64,000 bases of DNA from an uncultured Clostridia bacterium (lineage in GTDB: Bacteria > Bacillota > Clostridia > TANB77 > CAG-508): contig CAKPOA010000003.1 of assembly GCA_934169575.1 (NCBI GenBank), forward strand, positions 1 to 64,000. The letters run 5' to 3'. Within the stretch, counting starts at the first letter, position 1; every line of letters begins with the position of its first letter. The notes beneath the pieces are model-generated. The model was not told the origin of the DNA. It saw only the letters and a program-made list of their open reading frames with translations, and did no database searches. Of this stretch, positions 15,736 through 25,395 are shown one piece after another. The translations under genes and the position numbers were made by a program.

Positions 15736-18402
15736 TTGAGTAAATATAAATATTCAGTAGTAATGCCAGTATATAATGTAGAAAAATATTTAGAAGAAGC
15801 TATATTAAGTGTAATAAATCAAACAATAGGATTTAAAGAAAATATTCAGCTTATTATTGTTAATGATGGAAGTAAAGACAATAGTGAGAAAATTGCTTTG
15901 AAATATGAAAAAATGTATCCAAAAAATATAGTATATATAAAACAAAAAAATGCAGGGGTATGTAGTGCAAGAAATAAAGGATTTGAATATGTTGAAGGTG
16001 AATATGTGAATTTTATGGATAGTGATGATAAATGGGATCTAAATGCTTTTAAATACATAGGAGATTTTATAAAAAAACACCCAGACGAGGCTGATATTGT
16101 TGCTGCTAGGATAAAATTTTTTGAAGCAAAAACTAATTATCATATGCTTGATTATAAATTTGAAAAAACAAAAGTTGTGGATATATTAGAAGATTATAAT
16201 TTTGCACACTTACATAATGCTACAACATTTATAAAAACTGAAGTAGCTAAAAATCATAAATTTGATGTAAGATTAAAATACTGTGAAGATGCACCATATA
16301 TAAATGAAATGGTTTTAGAAAAAAGAAAATTTGGTGTTGTAAGAGAAGCAATATATAATTATAGAAAAAGATTAGATGCAAGTTCTGCAGTACAAAATAA
16401 AGCAATCTCAGAAGAATGGTATACAAATACAATTGAATATTCATATAAACACATGATGAATGTTTCAATGAATAAATATAATAAAGTAATTCCATATATT
16501 CAGTATGTAATAATGTATGATTTACAATGGAGATTAAGAGAAGTAATGAATAAAAATCTATCTCCAGAAATAAAAGAACAATATATGAAAAATGTAAAAG
16601 ATTTATTAGTAAAAATAGAAGATTATATAATATGTGAACAGCGAAGTATTTTTACAGAACATAAAATATATTGTTTATCACTAAAATATGGAAGAGATAT
16701 AACTCAAGAATTATATTATAAAAAAGGAAATTTATATTTCAATAATTTATTGGTATATAGAATAAAAAATAATAAAACTATATTAAAAATTGAAATGATT
16801 AATATTGAAAAAGATAATCTTGTAATAGAAGGTCTTTTAAATGCAATAATTCCTATAAAAGATTTTGAGATATTACTAAATATAAATAAAGAAAAAAAAG
16901 AACCTATTGAATTAAAAGAGGCACCAAAATCATTTGATACAAAAACAACATATACAATGGGAGATCAAAAGATCATACACCATTATACATTTAAAGTAAA
17001 AATACCTTTAAAAGATTTGAAAAAAATAAATTTTATTTTTAAATATAAAGATGGAACAGAAAATAGGTTGAGCTTAAGATTTGGAAGATTTGCTGGAATA
17101 TGTAAGAAATATTCATATTGTGTAAAAGATAGTTATATTATAAGACATAGAAAGAAAAATATATTAATAACGAAAAAAACAAAGAAAAAATTATTAAAAC
17201 GTGAATTAAGATATTTACTACAATTAATGAGGGAAAAACAGTTTAAATTAATATTTTATAGATTAGCTTATTTTATATGTAAACTATTTAATAAAAAAGA
17301 AATATGGATAGTATCTGATAGCGAAAAAATAGCAAATGATAATGGAGAAGATTTTTTCAAATATTTGCAAAAAGTTGATAATAAAAAAATAAAAACATAT
17401 TTTGCAATTGAAAAAAATTGTGATGATTATAAAAAAATGAAAAAATATGGAAAAGTATTAAAATTTGGAACTTTTAGATATAAATTAAAATTTTTATTAT
17501 CATCAAAAATAATATCTTCACAGGCTAATGAGTTTGTATTAAATCCATTTGATAAAAAAGAAAAATATATAAGAGATTTATATAATTTTAAATTTGTCTT
17601 TTTACAACATGGAATAATAAAAGATGATTTATCTAAATGGCTTGAAAAATACAATAAAAATATTAGAATATTTGTAACATCAGCAAAAGCTGAATATGAT
17701 TCAATTGTAAATGGAGATTATTATTATACAAAAAACGAAGTGAAATTAACTGGACTTCCAAGATATGATAAATTAATAAATGAAAGAAAAAAACAAATAG
17801 TTATTTTACCAACACATAGAAGGAATTTAGTTGAATGGAATGTATCAAATAAATTGGATAGATCATATAATCCATATTTCAAAAAATCAGAATTTTATAA
17901 ATTTTATAATGATTTAATAAATGACAAAAATATAATAGATTCATTAAAGAAAAATGGTTATAAAATGGTTTTTGCATTACATCCATTACTTAGAAAACAA
18001 ATATCAGATTTTGAATTAGATGATAATGCAAAAGATTATGTAGACATAATAAAAACAGAAATTGATTATCAAAAATTATTTTCAGAAAATTCACTTTTGG
18101 TTACAGATTATTCAAGTGTAGTATTTGATTTTACATATTTAAGAAAACCTATATTGTATACACAGTTTGATAAAAAAACATTTTATGAAGGACAAGTATA
18201 TGATAAAGGATATTTTGAATACGAAAAAGATGGTTTGGGACCTGTATGTTATGATTATGAAACTACTGTGCAAGAAATTGTGAAATTTGTAGAAAATGAT
18301 TGTAAATTAGAAAAAAAATATGAAGATAGAATAAATAAATTTTTTGCATATAATGATAAAAATAATTGTAAAAGAGTTTATGAAGAAATATTAAAAATAT
18401 AA
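15736..18402 (+). CDS. Fusion of GT2 glycosyltransferase and CDP-glycerol glycerophosphotransferase
   Basis: An 888-residue two-domain wall-polymer enzyme. Residues 1-230 are a GT-A family 2 glycosyltransferase (YSVVMPVYNVEKYLEEAI, IIVNDGSKDNS, and the metal-binding FMDSDD). A middle region (about 280-500) is a beta-rich domain of the type found in TagF-like proteins. From about 520 a TagF/TagB domain follows, with the catalytic-type His in FLQHGIIKDDLSKWL and the substrate motif TDYSSVVFDF. Together these suggest sugar addition and glycerol-phosphate transfer on one polymer. Starts at TTG 15736 after AAGGACTG. It heads an operon of seven genes. Confidence 0.88.
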   Translation: MSKYKYSVVMPVYNVEKYLEEAILSVINQTIGFKENIQLIIVNDGSKDNSEKIALKYEKMYPKNIVYIKQKNAGVCSARNKGFEYVEGEYVNFMDSDDKWDLNAFKYIGDFIKKHPDEADIVAARIKFFEAKTNYHMLDYKFEKTKVVDILEDYNFAHLHNATTFIKTEVAKNHKFDVRLKYCEDAPYINEMVLEKRKFGVVREAIYNYRKRLDASSAVQNKAISEEWYTNTIEYSYKHMMNVSMNKYNKVIPYIQYVIMYDLQWRLREVMNKNLSPEIKEQYMKNVKDLLVKIEDYIICEQRSIFTEHKIYCLSLKYGRDITQELYYKKGNLYFNNLLVYRIKNNKTILKIEMINIEKDNLVIEGLLNAIIPIKDFEILLNINKEKKEPIELKEAPKSFDTKTTYTMGDQKIIHHYTFKVKIPLKDLKKINFIFKYKDGTENRLSLRFGRFAGICKKYSYCVKDSYIIRHRKKNILITKKTKKKLLKRELRYLLQLMREKQFKLIFYRLAYFICKLFNKKEIWIVSDSEKIANDNGEDFFKYLQKVDNKKIKTYFAIEKNCDDYKKMKKYGKVLKFGTFRYKLKFLLSSKIISSQANEFVLNPFDKKEKYIRDLYNFKFVFLQHGIIKDDLSKWLEKYNKNIRIFVTSAKAEYDSIVNGDYYYTKNEVKLTGLPRYDKLINERKKQIVILPTHRRNLVEWNVSNKLDRSYNPYFKKSEFYKFYNDLINDKNIIDSLKKNGYKMVFALHPLLRKQISDFELDDNAKDYVDIIKTEIDYQKLFSENSLLVTDYSSVVFDFTYLRKPILYTQFDKKTFYEGQVYDKGYFEYEKDGLGPVCYDYETTVQEIVKFVENDCKLEKKYEDRINKFFAYNDKNNCKRVYEEILKI

Positions 18403-18420
18403 GAAATGGAGGTATGAAGT

Positions 18421-20310
18421 TTGAGCTATATAAAAGTAAAGTTTGAAAATGGTATATTATGTATAGAAAAAAATATATCAAGAGAAGATGAAAACAATAT
18501 AGAAAAAATACCATTTGATTTTTTAGAATATGGAAAACTTTATACCTCTAAAATTATACCAACAAATTTAAAAGAAAAAAATAAAATTATTTTTTTTAAG
18601 GAACTTGAAAATGATCAAAATATTATAGCAGTATATTCTAATAATGACAAAATACAGTATATATATTGTTCTAAAAAATTTTTATATAAAAAACTTGTTA
18701 AAATAAATTCTAAAGTATTGTCATTAAAATTAACTAAGAAAAATTTAAGAATTATATTAAGTACATACATAATAAATAAATATAATTTGAATATAGAAGA
18801 TATGAGATTTTTTATAGATGAACAATTATATAAAACTTGTAAATTAAAACAATATAATAAAAAGATATCTATGTTTCAAAAATTAAAAAAGGAAAATATC
18901 TATATATTTAATTTTAAAATAAAAGATATTTTGGAAGATAAATCTATAATTAATGGTGCTATAAAATATGTTTTAAAAATAAATGGAACAGATATTAGTT
19001 ATAGAATTGCAAAAAAAAGCAGAAAACAGAATAATCCACAACATTATTATTCACCTATAAAAGGTGTTTTTGTTAAAGATTTTGCTATTCATATTAGAAG
19101 AACTATAAAAGGTGAATTAACACTTGTAAAAAGAAAAAAAGATCCTATTGAAAATACATTAAAATTCAAACTAATAGAAAATAGGTTTATATCATGGGTG
19201 TTATATCAATCAAGTAAAATTGCTATAAAAATACGAAAAAAAAAGATAAATGTATTTTATGAAAAATTTTCTGAAAAAGCAGAAGAAGGTGCATATGATC
19301 TATTTTTAATAATAAAGGATAAAAGTTTGAATACCAGAAATTATTTTATAATTGATGAAAATTCAAAAGATTATAAAAAAATTAAAGATATAAAAGGTGT
19401 TGTAAAAAAATATTCATTAAAATATTATTGGATAATATATAATGCAAATAATTTTATATCTACAGAAGTTCCGATACATTTAAATATTTTACGTTCAAAT
19501 AACACAAATTTAAGAAAAAGTTTGAGTGATAAAACTTTTATATTTTTGCAACATGGAATAATTTATTTGAAAAATTTAGGCAAAAATTCACCATTTGGCA
19601 AAGGAAAAGAAGGGCAAGTATCATATATAGTTGCAGGAAGTGAAAAAGAAAAAGATGTGATTGTAGAAATGCTTGGAATTTGCGAAGAACAAGTGCTAAA
19701 AACAGGATTGCCTATATTTAGTAAAATAAAATATAATCATATAAATAATAAATCTGAAGATTGTGTTACAGTAATGTTAACATGGAAACCATATGAAGAA
19801 CAATTATATGATTTTGAAAAATCTAGCTATTATAAAAATGTTACACAAATTTGTACAATTCTAAAAAAATATGTTGATAAAATAATTTTAATAGCACACC
19901 CTAAAGCACAAGAATTATTATCTAGCACAGATTTGAAAGATACTTTATGGAATAAGCCAATATCTGAAGCTTTAGAAAAAACAAAATTATTGATAACTGA
20001 TTATTCATCTGTGTGTTACAATTCATTTTATCAAGGAAGTGGAGTAATATTCTATCAACCAGATTTAGAATTATATGAAAAAGAAAATGGAAAATTAATA
20101 CCAAATGATGATGAATATATTGGAAAAAGAGCTTTTAATATAGAGGAATTAGAAGGAATCTTAAAACAATCAATTAATAATAAAAAAATTGACTTAAATA
20201 AATTAAGGACAAAAAAATTTGAAAATAATTATAAATTAATTAACGAATTTTCAGATGGCAAAAATATTGAAAGAATATACCAAGAATTAATAAAACTAAA
20301 ATTGATTTAA
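18421..20310 (+). CDS. CDP-glycerol glycerophosphotransferase family protein (N-terminally extended)
   Basis: A 629-residue peripheral membrane-type enzyme. Residues 1-270 are poorly conserved and partly beta-rich. The rest is a glycerophosphotransferase domain with FLQHGIIYLKNLG (near 376) and ITDYSSVCYNSFYQG (near 523), the two CDP-glycerol-binding signatures. Its role is probably chain priming or polymerisation of a poly(glycerol-phosphate)-like teichoic acid from CDP-glycerol supplied by TagD. It starts at TTG 18421, after TGGAGG, 18 bases behind the previous gene. Which of the four transferases is primase (TagB) and which polymerase (TagF) is not decided by sequence. Confidence 0.82.
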   Translation: MSYIKVKFENGILCIEKNISREDENNIEKIPFDFLEYGKLYTSKIIPTNLKEKNKIIFFKELENDQNIIAVYSNNDKIQYIYCSKKFLYKKLVKINSKVLSLKLTKKNLRIILSTYIINKYNLNIEDMRFFIDEQLYKTCKLKQYNKKISMFQKLKKENIYIFNFKIKDILEDKSIINGAIKYVLKINGTDISYRIAKKSRKQNNPQHYYSPIKGVFVKDFAIHIRRTIKGELTLVKRKKDPIENTLKFKLIENRFISWVLYQSSKIAIKIRKKKINVFYEKFSEKAEEGAYDLFLIIKDKSLNTRNYFIIDENSKDYKKIKDIKGVVKKYSLKYYWIIYNANNFISTEVPIHLNILRSNNTNLRKSLSDKTFIFLQHGIIYLKNLGKNSPFGKGKEGQVSYIVAGSEKEKDVIVEMLGICEEQVLKTGLPIFSKIKYNHINNKSEDCVTVMLTWKPYEEQLYDFEKSSYYKNVTQICTILKKYVDKIILIAHPKAQELLSSTDLKDTLWNKPISEALEKTKLLITDYSSVCYNSFYQGSGVIFYQPDLELYEKENGKLIPNDDEYIGKRAFNIEELEGILKQSINNKKIDLNKLRTKKFENNYKLINEFSDGKNIERIYQELIKLKLI

Positions 20311-20340
20311 AATTTTAGGAATAAAAGGAATGAAAGTAAT

Positions 20341-21600
20341 ATGACAATATTATTATATATTTTTAAATTACATTTAAGATTTATATATTTTTTTATAAAA
20401 TTATTTACTAAACAAGAAAGGCAAGTATTTTTCTTAAGTAGACAATATAATAAAATACCATTTAATTATTCATATCTTATAAAAGAATTAAAAAAGCAAG
20501 ATAAAAATATAAAAATAAAAGTAATTTGTAAAAAAGTTGATAATGAATTAAATGAAACATTAAGAGATACTAAAAAATGCTCAAATACAAAAATTGTTGT
20601 GAAAAAATTATCAAAACAGTTGAAAAATGCATTCAAATATTATATAAATATATATGAACAAATGTATATAATTGCAAAATCAAGAGTTGTTATTGTTGAT
20701 GGTTATAACATATCTGCAAGTATGTTAAAACACAAAAAAAATACAACAATAATTCAAATTTGGCATGCACTTGCTGCAATGAAAAAATTTGGATACCAGT
20801 CTGTAGGATTTGAAGATGGAATAAATCCAAAATTAGCTAAAATACTTGAAATGCATAAAAATTATGATTATGTAATATCAGGATCTGATGAAATGAAAAA
20901 GCCATTTTCAGAAGCTTTTCAGGTACCAATAGAAAATATAACATCTGTTGGGACACCATATGTTGATTATTTACTAAAAGATGATAGTAAAAAAATACAA
21001 AAGGTATATGAAAAACATCCTGAATTAAAAGAAAAAATAAATATTGTATATTCTCCAACTTTTAGAAGAGATGGGAGAGATTATATAAAAAATGTGATTG
21101 ACAATATTGATTTAGATAAATATAATTTAATTATTACATATCATAGCAAAGATGAAAATAAAAAAGAGTTGCAAAATAGTAAACTTGTTAATTGTTCAGA
21201 TGTGCCATATAATTTACTTATGAAAATTGCAGATTATGTAATTACAGATTATTCTGCATTATCTGTTGAAGTTGCAATAGTACAAACAAAATTATTATTA
21301 TATGTTTGTGATATAGAAAAATATAAAAAAGAAAATGGTTTAAATGTAGATTTATTTAAAGAGCTCCCAGGTTATACATCTAAAAATATTTCTGATTTAG
21401 TAAAGATTGTTGATGAAAATAATTATGATATCAATATTTTAGAGAGTTTTAGAAAAAAATTTGCATCAAATTTGACAGGTACAAGCACAAAATTATTATG
21501 TGAAATGATTTTAAAAAATATTGATAAAAAGCAAAAAATAAATATAGAAAAATTAGAAAGTAATTATAAAGAAAAATATAAGGAGAAAGTTGTATTATGA
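20341..21600 (+). CDS. CDP-glycerol glycerophosphotransferase family protein (TagB-like)
   Basis: A 419-residue enzyme close in length to TagB-type primases. A hydrophobic and basic N-terminus (residues 1-25) suggests membrane attachment. Conserved sites are IQIWHALAAMKKFGYQ (near 137) with the likely catalytic base His and VITDYSALSVEVAIV (near 298). The acidic Tyr-Ser motif carries Ala where the paralogues have Ser. AGGAAT lies upstream of the ATG, and the stop overlaps the next gene by 4 bases (ATGA), showing translational coupling. Confidence 0.83.
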   Translation: MTILLYIFKLHLRFIYFFIKLFTKQERQVFFLSRQYNKIPFNYSYLIKELKKQDKNIKIKVICKKVDNELNETLRDTKKCSNTKIVVKKLSKQLKNAFKYYINIYEQMYIIAKSRVVIVDGYNISASMLKHKKNTTIIQIWHALAAMKKFGYQSVGFEDGINPKLAKILEMHKNYDYVISGSDEMKKPFSEAFQVPIENITSVGTPYVDYLLKDDSKKIQKVYEKHPELKEKINIVYSPTFRRDGRDYIKNVIDNIDLDKYNLIITYHSKDENKKELQNSKLVNCSDVPYNLLMKIADYVITDYSALSVEVAIVQTKLLLYVCDIEKYKKENGLNVDLFKELPGYTSKNISDLVKIVDENNYDINILESFRKKFASNLTGTSTKLLCEMILKNIDKKQKINIEKLESNYKEKYKEKVVL

Positions 21601-22862
21601 ATAAAAAAAAGTTAAAAGCAAAAATTATGAATTATTGTAAAAAAAATATATTTTTTAGAAAAATAGTTAGAAATTTAATATATATAAAAAGATCTCTAAA
21701 TTATAGAAAATACTATTATGGAAATAAAGTAGATGATAAAACAATTTTATTTGAAGTATTTGGTGGAAGAAATTATTCATGTAGCCCAAAATATATTTAT
21801 GAAAAAATGATAACAATGCCTGAATTTAAAGATTATAAATTTGTATGGTCATTTAAAAACAAAGATGCACATGATGTAAAAAAATGTGATAATTTAATAA
21901 TTGTAAAACATAATTCAAAAGATTATTATAAATATTGTGCAAGTAGCAAATACTGGATTGTAAATTCTATTATGGGTGAACATATAAAGAAAAAAGACAA
22001 TCAGATATATGTACAATGTTGGCATGGAACTCCTTTAAAAAGGTTAAGAAATGATATAGAGGTTTCTGGAAGTGTATTAAATACAATTAAAGAAATAAGA
22101 AAAAGAAATGACAGAGATTCATCAAGATTTGATTACTTTTTATCTCCATCAAAATTTGCAACAGAAAAATTCACTTCTGCATTTAACTTGATTAATTTAG
22201 GAAAAAAGGATATAATTATTGAAGAAGGATATCCAAGAAATGAATTACTTTTTACATATACACAAGATGATGTAAAAAGATTAAAAGAAAAATTTGGAGT
22301 ACCAGAAGGTAAAAAAGTTATATTTTATTTACCAACATTCAGAGATAATCAACATACATCTGGTGTAGGATATACATATAGTTTAGGAATTGATTTTGAT
22401 AGATTAAAGAAAAAATTTGGAGATAAATATGTGATATTGTTTAGTGCACATTATTTTGTCGCAAATAGTATTGATTTGAGTAAATATGAAGGATTTGTTA
22501 TAAACACAAATGGAATTATGGATGATATAAATGAGGCATATATTATAAGTGACATAATAATGACTGATTATTCAAGTGTATTTTTCGATTTTGCAAATTT
22601 AAAAAGACCAATGCTATTTTATATGTATGATATAGATGATTATAAAGGAAACCTTAGAGATTTTTATTTGGATTTGGATGAACTTCCTGGTCCTATTGCA
22701 AAAACTCAAGATGAACTTGAAAAAAATCTAGAAAATATTGATGAGATATCTGAGAAATATAAAGAAAAATACAAAAAATTTAATGAAAAATTTAATTATT
22801 TAGATGATAAAGATGCAACAATAAGAGTTATTAATAAAATCTTTAAATTAAAGGAAAAATAG
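21597..22862 (+). CDS. CDP-glycerol glycerophosphotransferase family protein (TagB/TagF-like)
   Basis: A 421-residue enzyme. VQCWHGTPLKRL (near 140) is the canonical His-containing loop, and IMTDYSSVFFDFANLKRPML (near 320) the CDP-glycerol phosphate-binding loop. Downstream, DLDELPGPIAKT matches the well-conserved GP motif of the family, making this the most typical of the four transferases here. It overlaps the upstream gene by four bases and is 12 bases from tagD, all within one operon. Confidence 0.87.
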   Translation: MNKKKLKAKIMNYCKKNIFFRKIVRNLIYIKRSLNYRKYYYGNKVDDKTILFEVFGGRNYSCSPKYIYEKMITMPEFKDYKFVWSFKNKDAHDVKKCDNLIIVKHNSKDYYKYCASSKYWIVNSIMGEHIKKKDNQIYVQCWHGTPLKRLRNDIEVSGSVLNTIKEIRKRNDRDSSRFDYFLSPSKFATEKFTSAFNLINLGKKDIIIEEGYPRNELLFTYTQDDVKRLKEKFGVPEGKKVIFYLPTFRDNQHTSGVGYTYSLGIDFDRLKKKFGDKYVILFSAHYFVANSIDLSKYEGFVINTNGIMDDINEAYIISDIIMTDYSSVFFDFANLKRPMLFYMYDIDDYKGNLRDFYLDLDELPGPIAKTQDELEKNLENIDEISEKYKEKYKKFNEKFNYLDDKDATIRVINKIFKLKEK

Positions 22863-22874
22863 GAGGAATTCAAA

Positions 22875-23342
22875 ATGAAAAATATTTTAGTTTATGGAAC
22901 ATTTGATTTATTACATCCAGGTCATATTTATTTATTAGAAGAAGCTAAGAAATTAGGAGATAATTTAATTGTTGGTGTTTCAACAGATGAATTTAATGCT
23001 ATAAAACACAAAAGTTCTTTTCTAGCATATGATGACAGAAAAAAAATGGTAGAATCAATTAAATATGTAGATAAAGTTATTCCAGAAGAAAAATGGGATC
23101 AAAAAATAGATGATGTAAAAAAATATAATATTGATACAATTGTTATGGGGGATGACTGGAAGGGCAGTGACAAATTTGAATATTTGAAACAATATTGTAA
23201 TGTTGTTTTTTTGCCTAAAATGCCATCATTGTCTTCAACAAAATTTAGAGGTTATGTTACAACATATGTTGAAGAAATAGAAAAAAATGGTGATAGTGAA
23301 GAAAAAGTAAAAAGAATAGTAGAAAATAACAAAAAAGGATGA
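22875..23342 (+). CDS. tagD: Glycerol-3-phosphate cytidylyltransferase
   Basis: Makes CDP-glycerol from CTP and glycerol-3-phosphate, the donor for the neighbouring transferases. At 155 residues it has the nucleotidyltransferase signature YGTFDLLHPGHIYLLEEAKK with the HxGH motif, and KxxxF...Y-DDR-KMVES as in TagD. The C-terminal CTP loop, RTEGISTT in B. subtilis, is replaced by PSLSSTKFRG, a variation also known in other cytidylyltransferases. AGGAGGAATTC precedes the ATG. Its place between the transferases and the exporter fits the pathway. Confidence 0.92.
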   Translation: MKNILVYGTFDLLHPGHIYLLEEAKKLGDNLIVGVSTDEFNAIKHKSSFLAYDDRKKMVESIKYVDKVIPEEKWDQKIDDVKKYNIDTIVMGDDWKGSDKFEYLKQYCNVVFLPKMPSLSSTKFRGYVTTYVEEIEKNGDSEEKVKRIVENNKKG

Positions 23343-23349
23343 AAAGTTT

Positions 23350-24156
23350 ATGAAAGACTTAATAAAAATATTTAAGGAACATATAGATTATAGACAACAA
23401 TTAGTAAAACTTGCAAAAGCAGATATTGTAAAAACATATAGAGGAGCAGCATTAGGTTGGGCTTGGGCTGTAATAAAACCAGCTGTTACAATATTTGTTT
23501 ATTGGTTTGCTGTTGAAATAGGATTAAGAGTTGGAAAACAAGTAAATGGGTATCCGTTTTTCTTATGGTTAATTGCAGGGCTAATTCCATGGTTTTATAT
23601 GAATGATATGTTAACTTCTGGTACAGAATCAATAAGAAAAAATAGGCATTTAGTTACTAAGATGAAGTTTCCAGTTGCTACAATTCCAACTTTTGTATCA
23701 ATGTCAAAATTAGCAATAAATTTAATTTTAATTGTGCTCATGATAATAATTTTCTGGTTTTTAGGATATGCTCCAGATATATATTATCTGCAAATATTAT
23801 TTTTTATTGTAATTAGTTTTGTATTTTGGACAGTCTGGGCATTTTTCTCATCAATGATTGCTGCAATAAGTAAAGATTTCGCGAATCTGGTAAAATCTTT
23901 TGTAACAGCAATATTTTGGCTTTCTGGAATTATATGGGATCCAGAACAAATTACAGTTGGTTGGGTCAAAGCTATATTAAAATGGAATCCTGTAACATAT
24001 ATTGCGAGTGGATTTAGAGATAGTTTTATAAACAAAGTTTGGTTTTGGCAAAAGTCTGAAACATTAATTTGTTTTTTAATTGTTTTTGCAATACTTGCAA
24101 TACTTGCTATGTTTACATATAAAAAATTAAGAAAAGAAATTCCAGATGTATTGTAA
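23350..24156 (+). CDS. tagG: Teichoic acid ABC transporter permease
   Basis: A 268-residue ABC-2-type permease with six predicted membrane helices and the N-terminal cytoplasmic signature DIVKTYRGAALGWAWAVIKP and the interfacial PFFLWLIAGLIPWFYMNDM. This is the TagG/Wzm family that flips undecaprenyl-linked polymer across the membrane. It starts 7 bases after tagD and is followed by the cognate ATPase after 14 bases. Confidence 0.92.
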   Translation: MKDLIKIFKEHIDYRQQLVKLAKADIVKTYRGAALGWAWAVIKPAVTIFVYWFAVEIGLRVGKQVNGYPFFLWLIAGLIPWFYMNDMLTSGTESIRKNRHLVTKMKFPVATIPTFVSMSKLAINLILIVLMIIIFWFLGYAPDIYYLQILFFIVISFVFWTVWAFFSSMIAAISKDFANLVKSFVTAIFWLSGIIWDPEQITVGWVKAILKWNPVTYIASGFRDSFINKVWFWQKSETLICFLIVFAILAILAMFTYKKLRKEIPDVL

Positions 24157-24170
24157 AATTGGAGGGAATA

Positions 24171-24905
24171 ATGAACGAAAAGATAGTTATAAAATTTGAT
24201 AATGTTACTAAAAGATATAAACTATATAAAAATGATAAATCAAGGCTTTTAAGTTTGTTTTGTAAAAATATAAAATGTAAAGAAAATAAAGCTGTAAATG
24301 ATGTTTCTTTTACAATAAAAAAAGGAGAATGTGTTGCATTATTTGGAAAAAATGGTGCTGGAAAATCAACAATACTAAAGATGATAACAGGTGTCACATA
24401 TCCAACAGAAGGAACTGTTGAAGTTAATGGTAGAGTTAGTGCTCTTTTGGAATTAACATCTGGGTTTGATTCTGAATTTACTGGAAGAGAAAATATATAT
24501 TTAAAAGGTCAAATTTTGGGAATAAGTAACAAGGAAATACAAGAACTGGAACCTTCTATTATAGAATTTGCAGAATTAGATGATTATATTGACCAACCAG
24601 TAAGAACTTATTCAAGTGGTATGAAAGCAAGACTCGGTTTTGCAATAAATGCAAATATAAAACCTGAAATTTTAATTATTGATGAAGCATTAAGTGTTGG
24701 CGACGAAGCTTTTAGAAGAAAATGTGTGAAAAAAATAAATGAAATAACAAAAAATAAAAATGTTACACTATTATTTGTTACTCATGCTACAAATACTGCA
24801 AAGGATTTTTGTAGCAGGGGTATTGTAATGAAAAAGGGAAAACTTATGTATGATGGCAAAATTGATGATGCAATAGTAGAATATAACAAAATTATTGGAA
24901 AATAA
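24171..24905 (+). CDS. tagH: Teichoic acid ABC transporter ATP-binding protein
   Basis: A 244-residue ATPase that powers polymer export with TagG. Walker A is GKNGAGKST, the signature YSSGMKARLGFAINA, and Walker B ILIIDEALSVGDEAF, followed by the switch His (VTHA). It lacks the long C-terminal extracytoplasmic region of B. subtilis TagH and resembles the compact Wzt core without a carbohydrate-binding domain. The ATG at 24171 is chosen because GGAGGG lies 5-6 bases upstream. Last gene of the operon; no clear terminator follows. Confidence 0.93.
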   Translation: MNEKIVIKFDNVTKRYKLYKNDKSRLLSLFCKNIKCKENKAVNDVSFTIKKGECVALFGKNGAGKSTILKMITGVTYPTEGTVEVNGRVSALLELTSGFDSEFTGRENIYLKGQILGISNKEIQELEPSIIEFAELDDYIDQPVRTYSSGMKARLGFAINANIKPEILIIDEALSVGDEAFRRKCVKKINEITKNKNVTLLFVTHATNTAKDFCSRGIVMKKGKLMYDGKIDDAIVEYNKIIGK

Positions 24906-24959
24906 AACAATGTAATGAAAATGAAATACTTTTGTAATATAATTGTAAAATAAAATTAC

Positions 24960-24988
24960 TTGAAATATAAATAAAAAAATGATAGTAT
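24960..24988 (+). promoter_or_regulatory. Promoter of the small membrane protein gene
   Basis: TTGAAA at 24960-24965 and TAGTAT at 24983-24988, spacing 17 bp. Confidence 0.5.
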
Positions 24989-25026
24989 TAAGTAAAGATA
25001 AAAACAAAAGATAGGAGGGGGAAAAT

Positions 25027-25365
25027 ATGTTTATTCTAAATGTAGCAAATCCAATCACTCTGTTTTTAATGATATTAGCTGTTGCATTGTTAATATTTTT
25101 AGGACAAGAAGTTAAAAAAAGTATAGCTGTTGCAATTCCACTATTTGCATTTTTGATATTGCTTATTATACATATTGTACAACTTATAACATTACAAGCT
25201 GATCTAATATATTTAGCTCCAACATTATATAAATGTGTAGCTATAGATTTCATTTTTATATTAATTACATTTTTCTCATATTTATGGGTTGATGATATTG
25301 AAGCAAAAACAAATAATAAAAAAAGTATAGACAACAGTTTAGATTGGTTTTGGAAAGAAATTTAA
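25027..25365 (+). CDS. Small membrane protein of unknown function
   Basis: A 112-residue protein with three hydrophobic helices (about 8-26, 33-52 and 70-92) and a charged C-terminus ending SLDWFWKEI. No family is recognised. AGGAGGGGG lies 6 bases before the ATG, so expression is likely strong. It has its own promoter and a bidirectional terminator shared with the convergent HAD phosphatase, making it a single-gene unit. Confidence 0.7.
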   Translation: MFILNVANPITLFLMILAVALLIFLGQEVKKSIAVAIPLFAFLILLIIHIVQLITLQADLIYLAPTLYKCVAIDFIFILITFFSYLWVDDIEAKTNNKKSIDNSLDWFWKEI

Positions 25366-25395
25366 AAATAGAGCTTTTTAAGCTCTATTTTTTCT
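25364..25395. terminator. Bidirectional terminator
   Basis: AAATAGAGCTT and AAGCTCTATTT pair around a three-base loop, with A and T tracts on both sides, between convergent genes. Confidence 0.88.

Noticed and set aside
24771..25334. Minus-strand frame of 187 codons across the tagH end and the small membrane gene
   Set aside because: Antisense shadow of two credible genes; composition is that of reversed AT-rich coding DNA; no RBS.
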